Origin: Acidovorax sp. A79
GTDB taxonomy: Bacteria; Pseudomonadota; Gammaproteobacteria; Burkholderiales; Burkholderiaceae_C
DNA length: 64,000 bases
Assembly: GCF_041154505.1 (NCBI RefSeq)
Contig: NZ_AP028672.1
Span: forward strand, 4,194,501 to 4,258,500
Direction of reading: 5' to 3'
Part shown: one piece after another, positions 18,065 through 25,805 of the stretch
Layout: each line of letters opens with the position of its first letter
Numbering within the stretch: the first letter of the stretch is position 1
Position numbers and translations under genes: made by a program
The notes under the pieces: model-generated
The model's input: only the letters and a program-made list of their open reading frames with translations
Databases searched by the model: none
What the model was told of the DNA's origin: nothing

Positions 18065-19317
18065 TCATGGACACGCCCGAATCATCCTCGCTGCCCGATC
18101 CGCCTTCGCCGCATCCCTTCCTGCTGCGCTTGGCCCGGTTGTTGCTCGCCAAGGCTGAGCGCAGCACGGCCCAGGGGCCGGTTCGCCTGCCGCTAGACCG
18201 CAAAGCTGCGCCAGATTTGCACGATGCGGTGGATGCCGACCAGATCCAGTTGCTGCGCATGCAACTCGATGACCTGTGTGCCACGGGCTGGGTCGCCTTG
18301 CTGCTGGAAGCGCCTCGCGCATTCGCCAGCTTCAGCGACCGCAAGCCCCGGCTGGAGCTGTGCGATTTCGACGCCCTGGCGGCGTGGGCCGGATACACCC
18401 CAAAGGCCCAACGCTGGCGCCAGCAGTGGCGCGCGCACTTGGCCGCACACTGGGCGGCGAATCCGCTGGAGGCACCTGCGGATCCGGCCGCCGTGCTGGA
18501 CCACCTGGCCCGTAGCCCATTGGTCCCTGTAGAAGGACTACCTGTAGAAGAGGCCACCCGCAGCCTCGCCACCTTGACCAACTTGTGCTGGTCAGGCCGA
18601 ACTATGGCCCTCCGTGAGGCCTCAGCGCGCGTCTTTCAAGGCCGCTCCAAGGTGTTGGACCATCGAGAGGAACTACTGAAACTATTGGGTGCGACGTCAG
18701 GCCAATTCTTCGAGGCGCCGATCCAGTTGCTGCTGGCGCCGCCCAGTCCAGGGCTTGCGTGCGGCGATGGACGTTTCCCAGCTTTCGAGGATGTGCTGTT
18801 TATTGAGAACTTGGTCACTTTTGAGAACATGGCCGACGCACGCGCTTCCGCCTGGGCGAGAAGTCTGTTGGTTTATGCGGCAGGTTTTAGGGGTAGCGCG
18901 CGAAGGCTACGTTCACGCATTGGCTGCCGTCTGTATTTGCGAGATCCTGCATGTAGGGAGATGCTGCCAGCAATCTGCTCTTGGTTGTTTGACCTCCCGG
19001 GGGACTGTCGAGAGAACTCGCAGACAGTGCCGGTGTATTTTTTTGGCGACCTAGATCATTCCGGTATGCAGATACTTGCCAGCCTTCGAGGGGGGTTTCC
19101 CCAGGCTAGTGCTTGGCGCCCCGGATATGCCCAATTGGCTGGACTGCTGGCCAGCGGCCAGGGGCACTTGCCCGAAATGGCGGCTAAGGCTCAGCAAGCG
19201 GACCCCGAATGCACTGGATGCTCGTATGCGGACGGAGACCTACTTCCGCTATTGCGAAGACTAGGGCGCTTTGTCGACCAAGAGGCTTTCGATTGCGCTG
19301 AAGACCTGGGCAGTTGA
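18046..19317 (+). CDS. jetD: Wadjet type I nuclease subunit JetD (Toprim)
   Basis: 423-residue JetD, the topoisomerase VI-like nuclease that cuts the plasmid when loop extrusion stalls. Toprim features are visible: the catalytic Glu in VLFIENLVTFENM (E254) and the DxD pair in FFGDLDHSGM (D335, D337). The N-terminal part corresponds to the DUF3322 arm. The ATG at 18046 lies inside the jetC end; ATG 18067, three bases after the jetC stop, is an alternative start that would remove seven residues. From roughly 18.65-18.78 kb to the end the codon use turns AT-richer, mirroring the start of jetA. This is the last gene of the operon. Confidence 0.93.
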   Translation: MQALALIMDTPESSSLPDPPSPHPFLLRLARLLLAKAERSTAQGPVRLPLDRKAAPDLHDAVDADQIQLLRMQLDDLCATGWVALLLEAPRAFASFSDRKPRLELCDFDALAAWAGYTPKAQRWRQQWRAHLAAHWAANPLEAPADPAAVLDHLARSPLVPVEGLPVEEATRSLATLTNLCWSGRTMALREASARVFQGRSKVLDHREELLKLLGATSGQFFEAPIQLLLAPPSPGLACGDGRFPAFEDVLFIENLVTFENMADARASAWARSLLVYAAGFRGSARRLRSRIGCRLYLRDPACREMLPAICSWLFDLPGDCRENSQTVPVYFFGDLDHSGMQILASLRGGFPQASAWRPGYAQLAGLLASGQGHLPEMAAKAQQADPECTGCSYADGDLLPLLRRLGRFVDQEAFDCAEDLGS

Positions 19318-19439
19318 AGGATAAATTTGAAACACCCAGTGAGTCTTGAGTGAGGTGAGCCGGGTGGCCTGGCGTGACACTCTTGGCTAGGTATTTCACT
19401 AAAGTAAAGCGGCGCTAAATCCTCACCGACGAAAGTAGA

Positions 19440-19794
19440 GTGACGCAACTGCCTAAGCAACAATGGCGCATTTTTCTGGAAATCCTTATAAATCAAAGAC
19501 TTAGTGCTGATGAGTTTCTAAGAATCATTGCCGTTCCGCAGGTCGCTCGTAGAGTTCGGGCTGTCCCGAATCACCGCATCCGCGATTGCGGGCCTCATCA
19601 CTGACTCTTCGCTGCCTCCGGACAAAGTGAAGGCCTGGATACGAGCCCAGCCAGAGGAAATGCTGTCAAAACTGCCCAGTCTCATCCTCGCAGAGCTGAG
19701 AGCCAAAGACCTGCTGCGCTCCGATTCGGTGGGCGAAGTGGTTTTGTCAGTCCAGGAGGCCCGCTTCTTGGCCGACAGCGGACGCTCGGAATAG
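19440..19794 (+). pseudogene. Small hypothetical gene, apparently frameshifted
   Basis: A GTG-started frame from 19440 reads a plausible protein start (VTQLPKQQWRIFLEILINQ) up to about 19520. Then a second frame, open from 19522, continues as a plausible helical protein ending at 19794 (ITASAIAGLITDSSLPPDK, later AELRAKDLLRSDS). The two halves could be one protein of about 115 residues broken by a one-base shift near 19525-19560. Alternatively only the second half is expressed, from TTG 19528 (88 residues). I do not recognise the family. It follows jetD by 120 bases and may be the last cargo gene of the island. Confidence 0.35.
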
Positions 19795-19940
19795 GCTTTG
19801 CGAACGACAGCAAACGCTGCACAGCCGCCGTTTGCGTCCGTTCTCGCAAGTATTAGCGGGCTCGGGCCGGAACGTGCTATCAAGATCTTTCTGTGCTAGC
19901 AGATGCTTCAAGTTGCATGCTGTGAACGCGCTTGTCGCTG

Positions 19941-19965
19941 AAAAAAAGGGCACCCGAAGGCGCCC
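19941..19965 (-). terminator. Rho-independent terminator of the porin gene
   Basis: Read on the minus strand, a 7-bp stem (GGGCGCC / GGTGCCC with one G-T pair) closes a TTCG tetraloop and is followed by seven T. It lies 33 bases beyond the porin stop codon. It also marks a left boundary of the conserved-looking chromosomal part. Confidence 0.85.
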
Positions 19966-19997
19966 TGAAACTTGGAGACAACCGTTGTGAAGTGCGC

Positions 19998-21182
19998 TCA
20001 GAACCGGTGGCGCACCCCCACTGCAAAGCTGGTGCCCTGTGCGCTGATCACCGAGGGCGGTGCAGGCAGCGTGCGGGTCTGGGTGCTGTCGCGCATCACC
20101 ATGGCATACAGGTCCGTGCGCTTGGACAGGAAGTAGTCATACCCCAGGGTGAACACCTTGCGCTCCACATTGCCGCCCGCCACCGTGGCGGGCACGGGGC
20201 CCACGGTGTCGCTGGTGCGGCGCACCGCGTAGCCCGCCAGCACGCGGCCCGCGCCCACGGGCACGGCAGCGCTCACATCCCACACGCGGTATGCCACGTT
20301 GAGCGGTGCAGCGGCCGTGCCCCGGTTGTCGATGCGGCCCAGGTGGGCAAACAGCTTGACCACCTCGAAGTCGTACGACGCGTCCAGCTGCCAGGCGCGT
20401 GTGTCGTTGGGTGAGGTGCCGTCGGCAAAAGTGCCGGGGTTCTTCTTCACGCTCTGCCACGCCAGCGATGCGGCCCAGGGGCCCTTGGCGTAGGCCAGGC
20501 GCGCAGCGCTGTTGCCGCCGCCTTGGCCTTCGGAGATGGCGTGCGCCACCGAGGCATTGAAGCCCGCGACGTTGGGGCTGTCATACACCACCGAGTTGGC
20601 CCATGCCGTGCCACCTGTGAGCGGGCTGCCGATGAAGGTGACCAGGTTCAGCGGCCCGAGCACGGTGGAGTCGCCGAACGCGTTGGAGGTGATGGAGCTC
20701 AGGAACAGCAACGACGTGACATTGCCCAGCCGCACCCGGCCCCAGTCGCGGTGCGACACGCCCACCCAGGCGGCGCGCGAGAACACGGGGTCGGCCGCCA
20801 CGTTCACGGGCGCAGGCAAGGCGTCGCTGCGGCCGGTGGCGCCCGAGTCGTTGCGCACAAAGGACGACAGCTCAAACTGTGCCGACAGCCCGCCGCCCAG
20901 GTCTTCGGTGCCGCGCACGCCCCAGTGGCTGGTGGACATGCCGCCACCGTCGAGCTTGGTCACGGCGCGGTCCTGCGCATTGATGCCGGCAGCGGGACCC
21001 GCAAAGCGGCCCACAACGGCATCGACCAGGCCATACAGCTGCAGGCCGGGGCCTGATGCGGGTTGGGCCTGCGCGGCGAGCGTGGCGGCAGACAGGACTG
21101 CTGCGGTGCCCAGGCTGCGCGCCCAGGGCTGACGGGCCCCAGGGTGGGAGGGGTGGGGCGTGGGGGATGTGCGAGGTTTCAT
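19998..21182 (-). CDS. Gram-negative general porin (Burkholderiales OmpC/Omp32 type)
   Basis: Outer-membrane trimeric porin of 394 residues for passive uptake of small solutes. A signal peptide is visible, with an unusually long basic n-region, a hydrophobic stretch LGTAAVLSAATLAAQAQ and cleavage near residue 39. The mature part begins LQLYGLVDAVVGRF, continues with alternating beta-strand patterns (HWGVRGTEDLGGGLSAQFEL, then RLGNVTS) and ends VGVRHRF with the C-terminal Phe required for BAM insertion. A good terminator follows. The start is the ATG at 21182; shorter signal peptides would need internal starts that are not obvious. Confidence 0.92.
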   Translation of the reverse strand: MKPRTSPTPHPSHPGARQPWARSLGTAAVLSAATLAAQAQPASGPGLQLYGLVDAVVGRFAGPAAGINAQDRAVTKLDGGGMSTSHWGVRGTEDLGGGLSAQFELSSFVRNDSGATGRSDALPAPVNVAADPVFSRAAWVGVSHRDWGRVRLGNVTSLLFLSSITSNAFGDSTVLGPLNLVTFIGSPLTGGTAWANSVVYDSPNVAGFNASVAHAISEGQGGGNSAARLAYAKGPWAASLAWQSVKKNPGTFADGTSPNDTRAWQLDASYDFEVVKLFAHLGRIDNRGTAAAPLNVAYRVWDVSAAVPVGAGRVLAGYAVRRTSDTVGPVPATVAGGNVERKVFTLGYDYFLSKRTDLYAMVMRDSTQTRTLPAPPSVISAQGTSFAVGVRHRF

Positions 21183-21480
21183 GGTGTCTTTCGATGGGTA
21201 GGGGGCAAGCGAAGGGCGAACCGGCCCACGGCGCAGCCAGGGCTGTTCCGAAGAGGCAGTTCAACGGGGGAAAGGTGTCAGCGCGTTATGTGCGCTCGGG
21301 TCGTGGCGGCTAGGGTGCGCCGGTCTGGCGTGCCGACGCCGTGGGTGGGGCGGCAGCGCAGGGCCCCAGCCACCTGGGGTAGCGGTGGGTAGAGGCCATA
21401 AAAATGGGCGTGGCTGTGCCTGGCATGCGGCGCTCGCGCGGCAGTGCTGGTGATCGGGGCGGGGTGTCAGCGGTTCGGCG

Positions 21481-22230
21481 TCAGTGCACTGCGCCTTCAC
21501 AGGCGCCGCGCATGCCTTGCGCAATAAAACGTACCAGCAGCGGCCCGGCCGTGGCCTCGTCGCCGGGCTGGTTCTGGCCGTACGACAGGCGCTCGATGCG
21601 CTGGTCGTTCACGTGGTGCAGCAGCGCGCCCAGCGCAAACTGGTAGCACCACGCGGCCTGGCTGCGCGTGGCCTGGGGCAGGGCGGCTGCAATGGCGTCG
21701 ATGAACGCATGGGCCAGCGGGTCGAACAGCTCGCGGATGATGGGCTCGTCTTCTTCCAGGTGGTCGTTCATGCCGCGTGACAAAAGGCGCAGAAAGTGGT
21801 GGCCTGCGGGCTGGCTGGCCACTTCCAGCACGGGCAGCACAAAGGCTTTCACGATCTCTTCCAGCAACTGGCCGGGCGGTGCCTTCTGCTGGGCATCGGC
21901 CAGCGACTTGAGCCGCACGTCGATGTAGCCCGCATGCGCGCGGAAGATGGCGTGGTACAGCGACAGTTTGGGGCCGTAGTAATAGCCCACCAGTGCCAGC
22001 GGCACGCCAGCCTCGTCGGCAATGTCGCGGATCGAGACGCCGTGAAAGCCGCGCGTGGCAAACAGCCGCTCGGCCGCCTGCAGGATGTTGGCCTGGCGGT
22101 TGGGGGGCAGCGCTTCTTCGCTAGTGGCGCTGGGGGCGGCAGCGCGCTTGCGCGCCGGTAGTGGTGCTTTGGCCGCCAAGGCTGTGGGCGCTGCAGCCGC
22201 TGCTTTTTTGGAGGGGGTGGATTTGGGCAT
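21481..22230 (-). CDS. TetR/AcrR-family regulator (CecR-like C-terminal domain)
   Basis: Predicted repressor of 249 residues. After a lysine/alanine-rich N-terminal tail, the HTH runs from about 55 to 100 (AAERLFATRGFHGVSIRDIA, then GVPLALVGYYYGPK). The C-terminal domain resembles the DUF1956/CecR type. The frame is open further upstream, but ATG 22230 is preferred because the longer form would extend across the promoter palindromes. It is divergent from the Bug binding protein gene at 22400, and the 170-base gap holds two related palindromes, so it likely represses itself and the 22400-25279 operon. Confidence 0.88.
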   Translation of the reverse strand: MPKSTPSKKAAAAAPTALAAKAPLPARKRAAAPSATSEEALPPNRQANILQAAERLFATRGFHGVSIRDIADEAGVPLALVGYYYGPKLSLYHAIFRAHAGYIDVRLKSLADAQQKAPPGQLLEEIVKAFVLPVLEVASQPAGHHFLRLLSRGMNDHLEEDEPIIRELFDPLAHAFIDAIAAALPQATRSQAAWCYQFALGALLHHVNDQRIERLSYGQNQPGDEATAGPLLVRFIAQGMRGACEGAVH

Positions 22231-22238
22231 AGGCTGGT

Positions 22239-22254
22239 TTATACGTTTGTATAA
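22239..22254. promoter_or_regulatory. Palindromic operator O1 of the TetR regulator
   Basis: Perfect inverted repeat TTATACGTTTGTATAA (arms TTATAC / GTATAA, four-base centre) only eight bases upstream of the tetR-like start. Binding here would block transcription of the regulator itself. It matches the second site O2 at 12 of the 16 positions at least. Confidence 0.65.
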
Positions 22255-22293
22255 ATTTATTGAACACTCGTACAAACCCTGGTGATTCGGCGT

Positions 22294-22310
22294 TTGTACG
22301 TTCGTATAAT
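22294..22310. promoter_or_regulatory. Palindromic operator O2 overlapping a TATAAT -10 box
   Basis: The segment TTGTACGTTCGTATAA (22294-22309) repeats O1 with one mismatch in the left arm. The hexamer TATAAT at 22305-22310 fits a -10 box for the rightward Bug/cyclase/FAH operon, so a bound repressor would cover the promoter. A further half-site, CGTACAAA, lies at 22269-22276. Confidence 0.6.
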
Positions 22311-22399
22311 TTTTTCATGCCGCCCGCTGCAGGCCCTGTCGCACAGGGCTTGCGGAGCTTGTGCTGCATACCCACCCATACCTACCGGAGACAGACAAC

Positions 22400-23392
22400 A
22401 TGATCACCCGCCGCCGCTTCACTCAGCTCTCTGCCGCCCTGTTGCCCACCCTGGGCGTTGCTCCCGCTGCCTGGGCGCAGGCCGGCAAGGACGCCATGCC
22501 CGACATGGCGCGCATCATCTCGGGATTTCCCGCCGGGGGCACGGCCGACGCGCTGGCCCGCCGGGTGGGTGACCGCATGCGAGGACAGTACGCCGGTGCC
22601 GTGATGGTGGACAACAAGCCCGGCGCAGGCGGGCAGATCGGCATCCTCAACCTGCGCGACAGCCCGGCCGACGGCACCAGCCTGCTCATCACCCCGTCGT
22701 CCATGCTGTCCATCTACCCCTACACCTACCCCAAGCTGCGCTACACGCTCGATGACGTGGCGCCCGTGTCGTTGGGCGCCATGTTCGACCACGGCCTGGC
22801 GGTGGGCCCCGGCGTGCCTGACAGTGTGCGAACGCTGGCCGACTTTCTTGCGTGGCTGCAGGCCAACCCCAACAACGCCAACTACGGCAGCCCCGGCGCA
22901 GGCTCCATGCCGCACATGGTGGGCGTGCTGCTGGGCCAGTTCAGCAAGATCGACATGCGCCACATCGCCTACCGGGGCACGGTGCCCGGCATGCAAGACC
23001 TGCTGGGCGGGCAGATCCCCGCGTTCTGGGGGCCCATTGGCGACTACCTGCAGCACAGCAAGGGCGGCAAATTGCGCGTGCTGGCCATTGCAGGTGCCAA
23101 GCGCTCGCCGTTTCTGCCGCAGGTGCCTACGCTGACGGAGCTGGGTTACCCCCTCAAGGTCAGCGAGTGGTATGGCTTCTTCCTGCCCGGCAAGGCGTCT
23201 GCCGATACCGTCAAGCGCGCGTCGCAAGCGCTACAAAGCGCGCTGGTTCACCCAGAGGTCGTGGACTATGGCAAGCAGTACGGCCTGGAGGTCCGGTCTT
23301 CGACCGCAGCCCAACTGGCGCAGATGCTCAAGGCCGATGCCGACCAGTGGCGCGGCCTCATCAAGCAGACCGGCTTCACAGCCGAATCCTGA
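22400..23392 (+). CDS. Bug-family (TctC-like) periplasmic solute-binding protein
   Basis: Binding protein of 330 residues for an organic acid or related metabolite in the periplasm. The N terminus MITRRRFTQLSAALLPTL has a Tat-like twin-arginine stretch and a signal sequence ending near AWAQA. The Bug hallmarks follow: FPAGGTADALARRV, then VDNKPGAGGQIG and GDYLQHSKGGKLRVLAI. Start 22400 is chosen because the upstream in-frame extension adds no signal-peptide logic and a purine-rich GGAGACA lies just before it. No TctA/TctB membrane genes are nearby, as is common for Bug genes. It is first in an operon with a cyclase and an FAH-type hydrolase, so its ligand is probably their substrate. Confidence 0.9.
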   Translation: MITRRRFTQLSAALLPTLGVAPAAWAQAGKDAMPDMARIISGFPAGGTADALARRVGDRMRGQYAGAVMVDNKPGAGGQIGILNLRDSPADGTSLLITPSSMLSIYPYTYPKLRYTLDDVAPVSLGAMFDHGLAVGPGVPDSVRTLADFLAWLQANPNNANYGSPGAGSMPHMVGVLLGQFSKIDMRHIAYRGTVPGMQDLLGGQIPAFWGPIGDYLQHSKGGKLRVLAIAGAKRSPFLPQVPTLTELGYPLKVSEWYGFFLPGKASADTVKRASQALQSALVHPEVVDYGKQYGLEVRSSTAAQLAQMLKADADQWRGLIKQTGFTAES

Positions 23393-23426
23393 TCGCCTTG
23401 TTTCGACCTTTCCACCCGACCCCGCC

Positions 23427-24260
23427 ATGACCACCACGCTCGCCACACCTGCGCGCCGCATCGTCGATATCTCGATGCACCTTGAAAACGATGTTGTCTC
23501 CGACCCCCCAGGCCTGGGCCCGCGCATCAATTACATCGATCACCAGATGAGCTTTGCGGACCTGGCGCAGTTCTTCCCGGGTCTTCAGAAGGAAGACCTG
23601 CCTGACGGCGAGTCGTGGGCGGTGGAGGATGTGCAGCTCAACACCCACAACGGCACCCACCTGGACGCGCCGTACCACTTCGCGTCCACCATGGACGGCG
23701 GCCAGCGCGCGCTGTCCATCGACGAGGTGGATCTGAACTGGTGCTTTCAGCCCGGCGTGAAACTGGACTTTCGCCACCTGCCTGACGGCTACGTGGTGCA
23801 GGCCGCCGATGTAGAGGCCGAACTCGCCCGCATCGGCCACACGGTGCAGCCGTTGCAGATCGTGGTGGTCAACACCCGCGCGGGCAGCGCCTACGGCACG
23901 CCCGGCTACACGCGGGCGGGCTGCGGCATGGGCTACGAGGCCACCATGTACCTGCTGGAGCGCGGCGTGCGCCTGACTGGCACCGACGCCTGGAGCTGGG
24001 ACGCCCCCTTTGCCTACACCGCGCAGCGCTATGCAGAAAGCGGCGACGCATCGCTGATCTGGGAGGGCCACAAGGCCGGGCGCGACATTGGCTACTGCCA
24101 CCTCGAAAAACTGCACAACCTGGAGGCGCTGCCTGCTAGCGGCTTCTACATCTCGTGCTTTCCTGTCAAGGTGCGCGGCGCCTCGGCAGGATGGACGCGG
24201 GCTGTGGCCATCTTCGACCCGGTGCTGCCGCTGCAGCCTGCGGCCGGGGTGACGCCATGA
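23427..24260 (+). CDS. Cyclase-family metal-dependent hydrolase (kynurenine formamidase-like)
   Basis: Member of the cyclase/KynB fold family, 277 residues. The metal-binding signature HNGTHLDAPYHF matches the family HxGTHxDxPxHF motif at about residue 75, and late residues CHLEKLHNLEALP match the conserved C-terminal glutamate region. Family members hydrolyse amide or ester bonds or open cyclic compounds; the substrate here is unknown. It lies 34 bases after the Bug gene and overlaps the FAH-family gene by four bases, so the two hydrolases are probably successive steps. Confidence 0.88.
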   Translation: MTTTLATPARRIVDISMHLENDVVSDPPGLGPRINYIDHQMSFADLAQFFPGLQKEDLPDGESWAVEDVQLNTHNGTHLDAPYHFASTMDGGQRALSIDEVDLNWCFQPGVKLDFRHLPDGYVVQAADVEAELARIGHTVQPLQIVVVNTRAGSAYGTPGYTRAGCGMGYEATMYLLERGVRLTGTDAWSWDAPFAYTAQRYAESGDASLIWEGHKAGRDIGYCHLEKLHNLEALPASGFYISCFPVKVRGASAGWTRAVAIFDPVLPLQPAAGVTP

Positions 24261-25279
24261 AACTCGCCACCCTGCGAAACGGCCAGCGCGATGGTCGCCT
24301 GGTGGTCGTTTCGGACGACGCGCGCCGCTGCATCGGCGCCTGCCCCGTGGCCCCCACGCTGCTTGATGCGCTGGAACGCTGGAGTGGGGTGGAACCCGCG
24401 TTGCACGACCTGGCCCGCACCGTGAACGCGCCTGCCGCCCTGGGAACCATGCCTTTCGATGCACGCCAGTGTTTGGCGCCGCTGCCGCGCACCTGGCAGT
24501 GGCTCGATGGCTCAGCGTTCTTGAACCACGGCCATCTCATGGAGCGCGCCTTCAAGGTGCCGCCGGTGGCGGACTTCGAGACCATTCCGCTCATGTACCA
24601 GGGCGCAGCCGACGACTTTCTGGGCCCGCACGACGATGTGGCCCTGCCGTCCGAAGCCGACCAGATCGACTTCGAGGGCGAGTTTGGCGTGGTGCTCAGC
24701 GAAACCCCCATGGGCGTCACCGCTGAAGAGGCGCTGCAGCATGTGCGCCTCATCGTGCTCATCAACGACTGGAGCCTGCGTGCCTTCGGCCCGCGCGAGG
24801 CCAAAAGCGGCTTCGGCTTTCTGCAGGCCAAGCCCTCCACCGCGTTTGCCCCTATCGCCGTCACGCCCGATGCACTGGGCCCCGCGTGGCAGGGCGGCCG
24901 CGTGCACCTGCGGCTGCAGACGCAGCGCAACGGCGAATGGTTTGGTCACCCACATGGCGGTGAAATGCATTTTCACTTTGGCCAGTTGATTGCTCATGCG
25001 GCGCGCACGCGCAAGTTATCGGCCGGCACCATCATCGGCTCGGGCACTGTGTCCAACACAGATGTCAACGTTGGTTCGTCCTGCATTGCCGAACGCCGCA
25101 TGGTTGAGGTCCTAGCTGAAGGGACGCCGCACACCTCTTTCCTCCGCTTTAGGGAGCGGGTACGCATCACAGCGCTTCACCCCGAGGGGGCGGAGGGGCC
25201 TTTTGGTGCGTTGGACCAAGTGGTTGTCATGGCCTTACACGAGAGTCCCCAAAAGAGCTCTGCTGTATTGGTTAGGTAG
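24257..25279 (+). CDS. Fumarylacetoacetate hydrolase-family protein
   Basis: FAH-fold enzyme of 340 residues acting on a beta-diketo or hydratable dienoate intermediate. The metal-ligand region reads DQIDFEGEFGVVLSETP (Glu pair), followed by INDWSLRAFGPREA and GSGTVSNTD. An N-terminal FAH_N-like domain is present. The start overlaps the cyclase stop (ATGA). The family core ends at FGALDQVVVMAL; a 14-residue tail (HESPQKSSAVLVR) follows, and base composition becomes less GC-rich from about 25.05 kb, so the 3' end may have been replaced by recombination. Confidence 0.87.
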   Translation: MKLATLRNGQRDGRLVVVSDDARRCIGACPVAPTLLDALERWSGVEPALHDLARTVNAPAALGTMPFDARQCLAPLPRTWQWLDGSAFLNHGHLMERAFKVPPVADFETIPLMYQGAADDFLGPHDDVALPSEADQIDFEGEFGVVLSETPMGVTAEEALQHVRLIVLINDWSLRAFGPREAKSGFGFLQAKPSTAFAPIAVTPDALGPAWQGGRVHLRLQTQRNGEWFGHPHGGEMHFHFGQLIAHAARTRKLSAGTIIGSGTVSNTDVNVGSSCIAERRMVEVLAEGTPHTSFLRFRERVRITALHPEGAEGPFGALDQVVVMALHESPQKSSAVLVR

Positions 25280-25750
25280 ACCAGTGCGCCAATCGTTCTC
25301 GGCAAGAGCAATTGCCGACGGCATGAGGCTGTACCAAGTCATTCGCGTCGACAACCTGAGCGACGGCTTCGTATTGAGCGGTCAATCGACGGGCAGCCGC
25401 ACCGACGGCCACTGCTCCGCCGAGACCGGGCGTTCGATCGTTGCCGACGGGGATACCGGTGCGAGTGACCGGTTTGGTGTGTGAGCACCGGCGCGTGTCG
25501 ACCCAGAGGAACCATGCGCCGTCGTGAACCGAAGGTTGTCCTCTGTCTTTTCCTTGGTTGCCTTCCCGTGGCTTGCACCTCGTTGACTGCCCTCCCGGGT
25601 TCGTGACGACTGTGATCATGCACATGACGGGGCGCCGCGCCCATATTGTGGTGAGCTGTGTGATGTCATCAGTTCTGAGGACAGACAACGGCCCGGCGCG
25701 ATGGCAGCATCGCGCGCACCACTCGCCTGTGCGCAGGCGCATGGCTGAAG
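25280..25750. other. Unassigned intergenic stretch of unusual composition
   Basis: About 470 bases between the FAH gene and the short repeat before the Kelch gene. Several short frames are open on both strands, but none has a recognisable domain or a good start. Composition is less GC-rich than the neighbours, as in the tail of the FAH gene, so this may be the remains of a mobile element or an exchanged segment. I could not identify a source. Confidence 0.4.
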
Positions 25751-25793
25751 AACTATCAAAACAATAGCTGCTTGCGCTGAATGGATAAGCGCC
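25751..25793 (-). repeat. Short double-hairpin repeat, copy A
   Basis: Contains two small hairpins: CTAT...ATAG and GCGCT...AGCGC. Its reverse complement aligns along its length with copies B (29096-29140) and C (58019-58064). It sits directly before the Kelch gene, whose RBS GGAGG follows its end. Confidence 0.75.
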
Positions 25794-25805
25794 GGAGGTC
25801 AAAAC

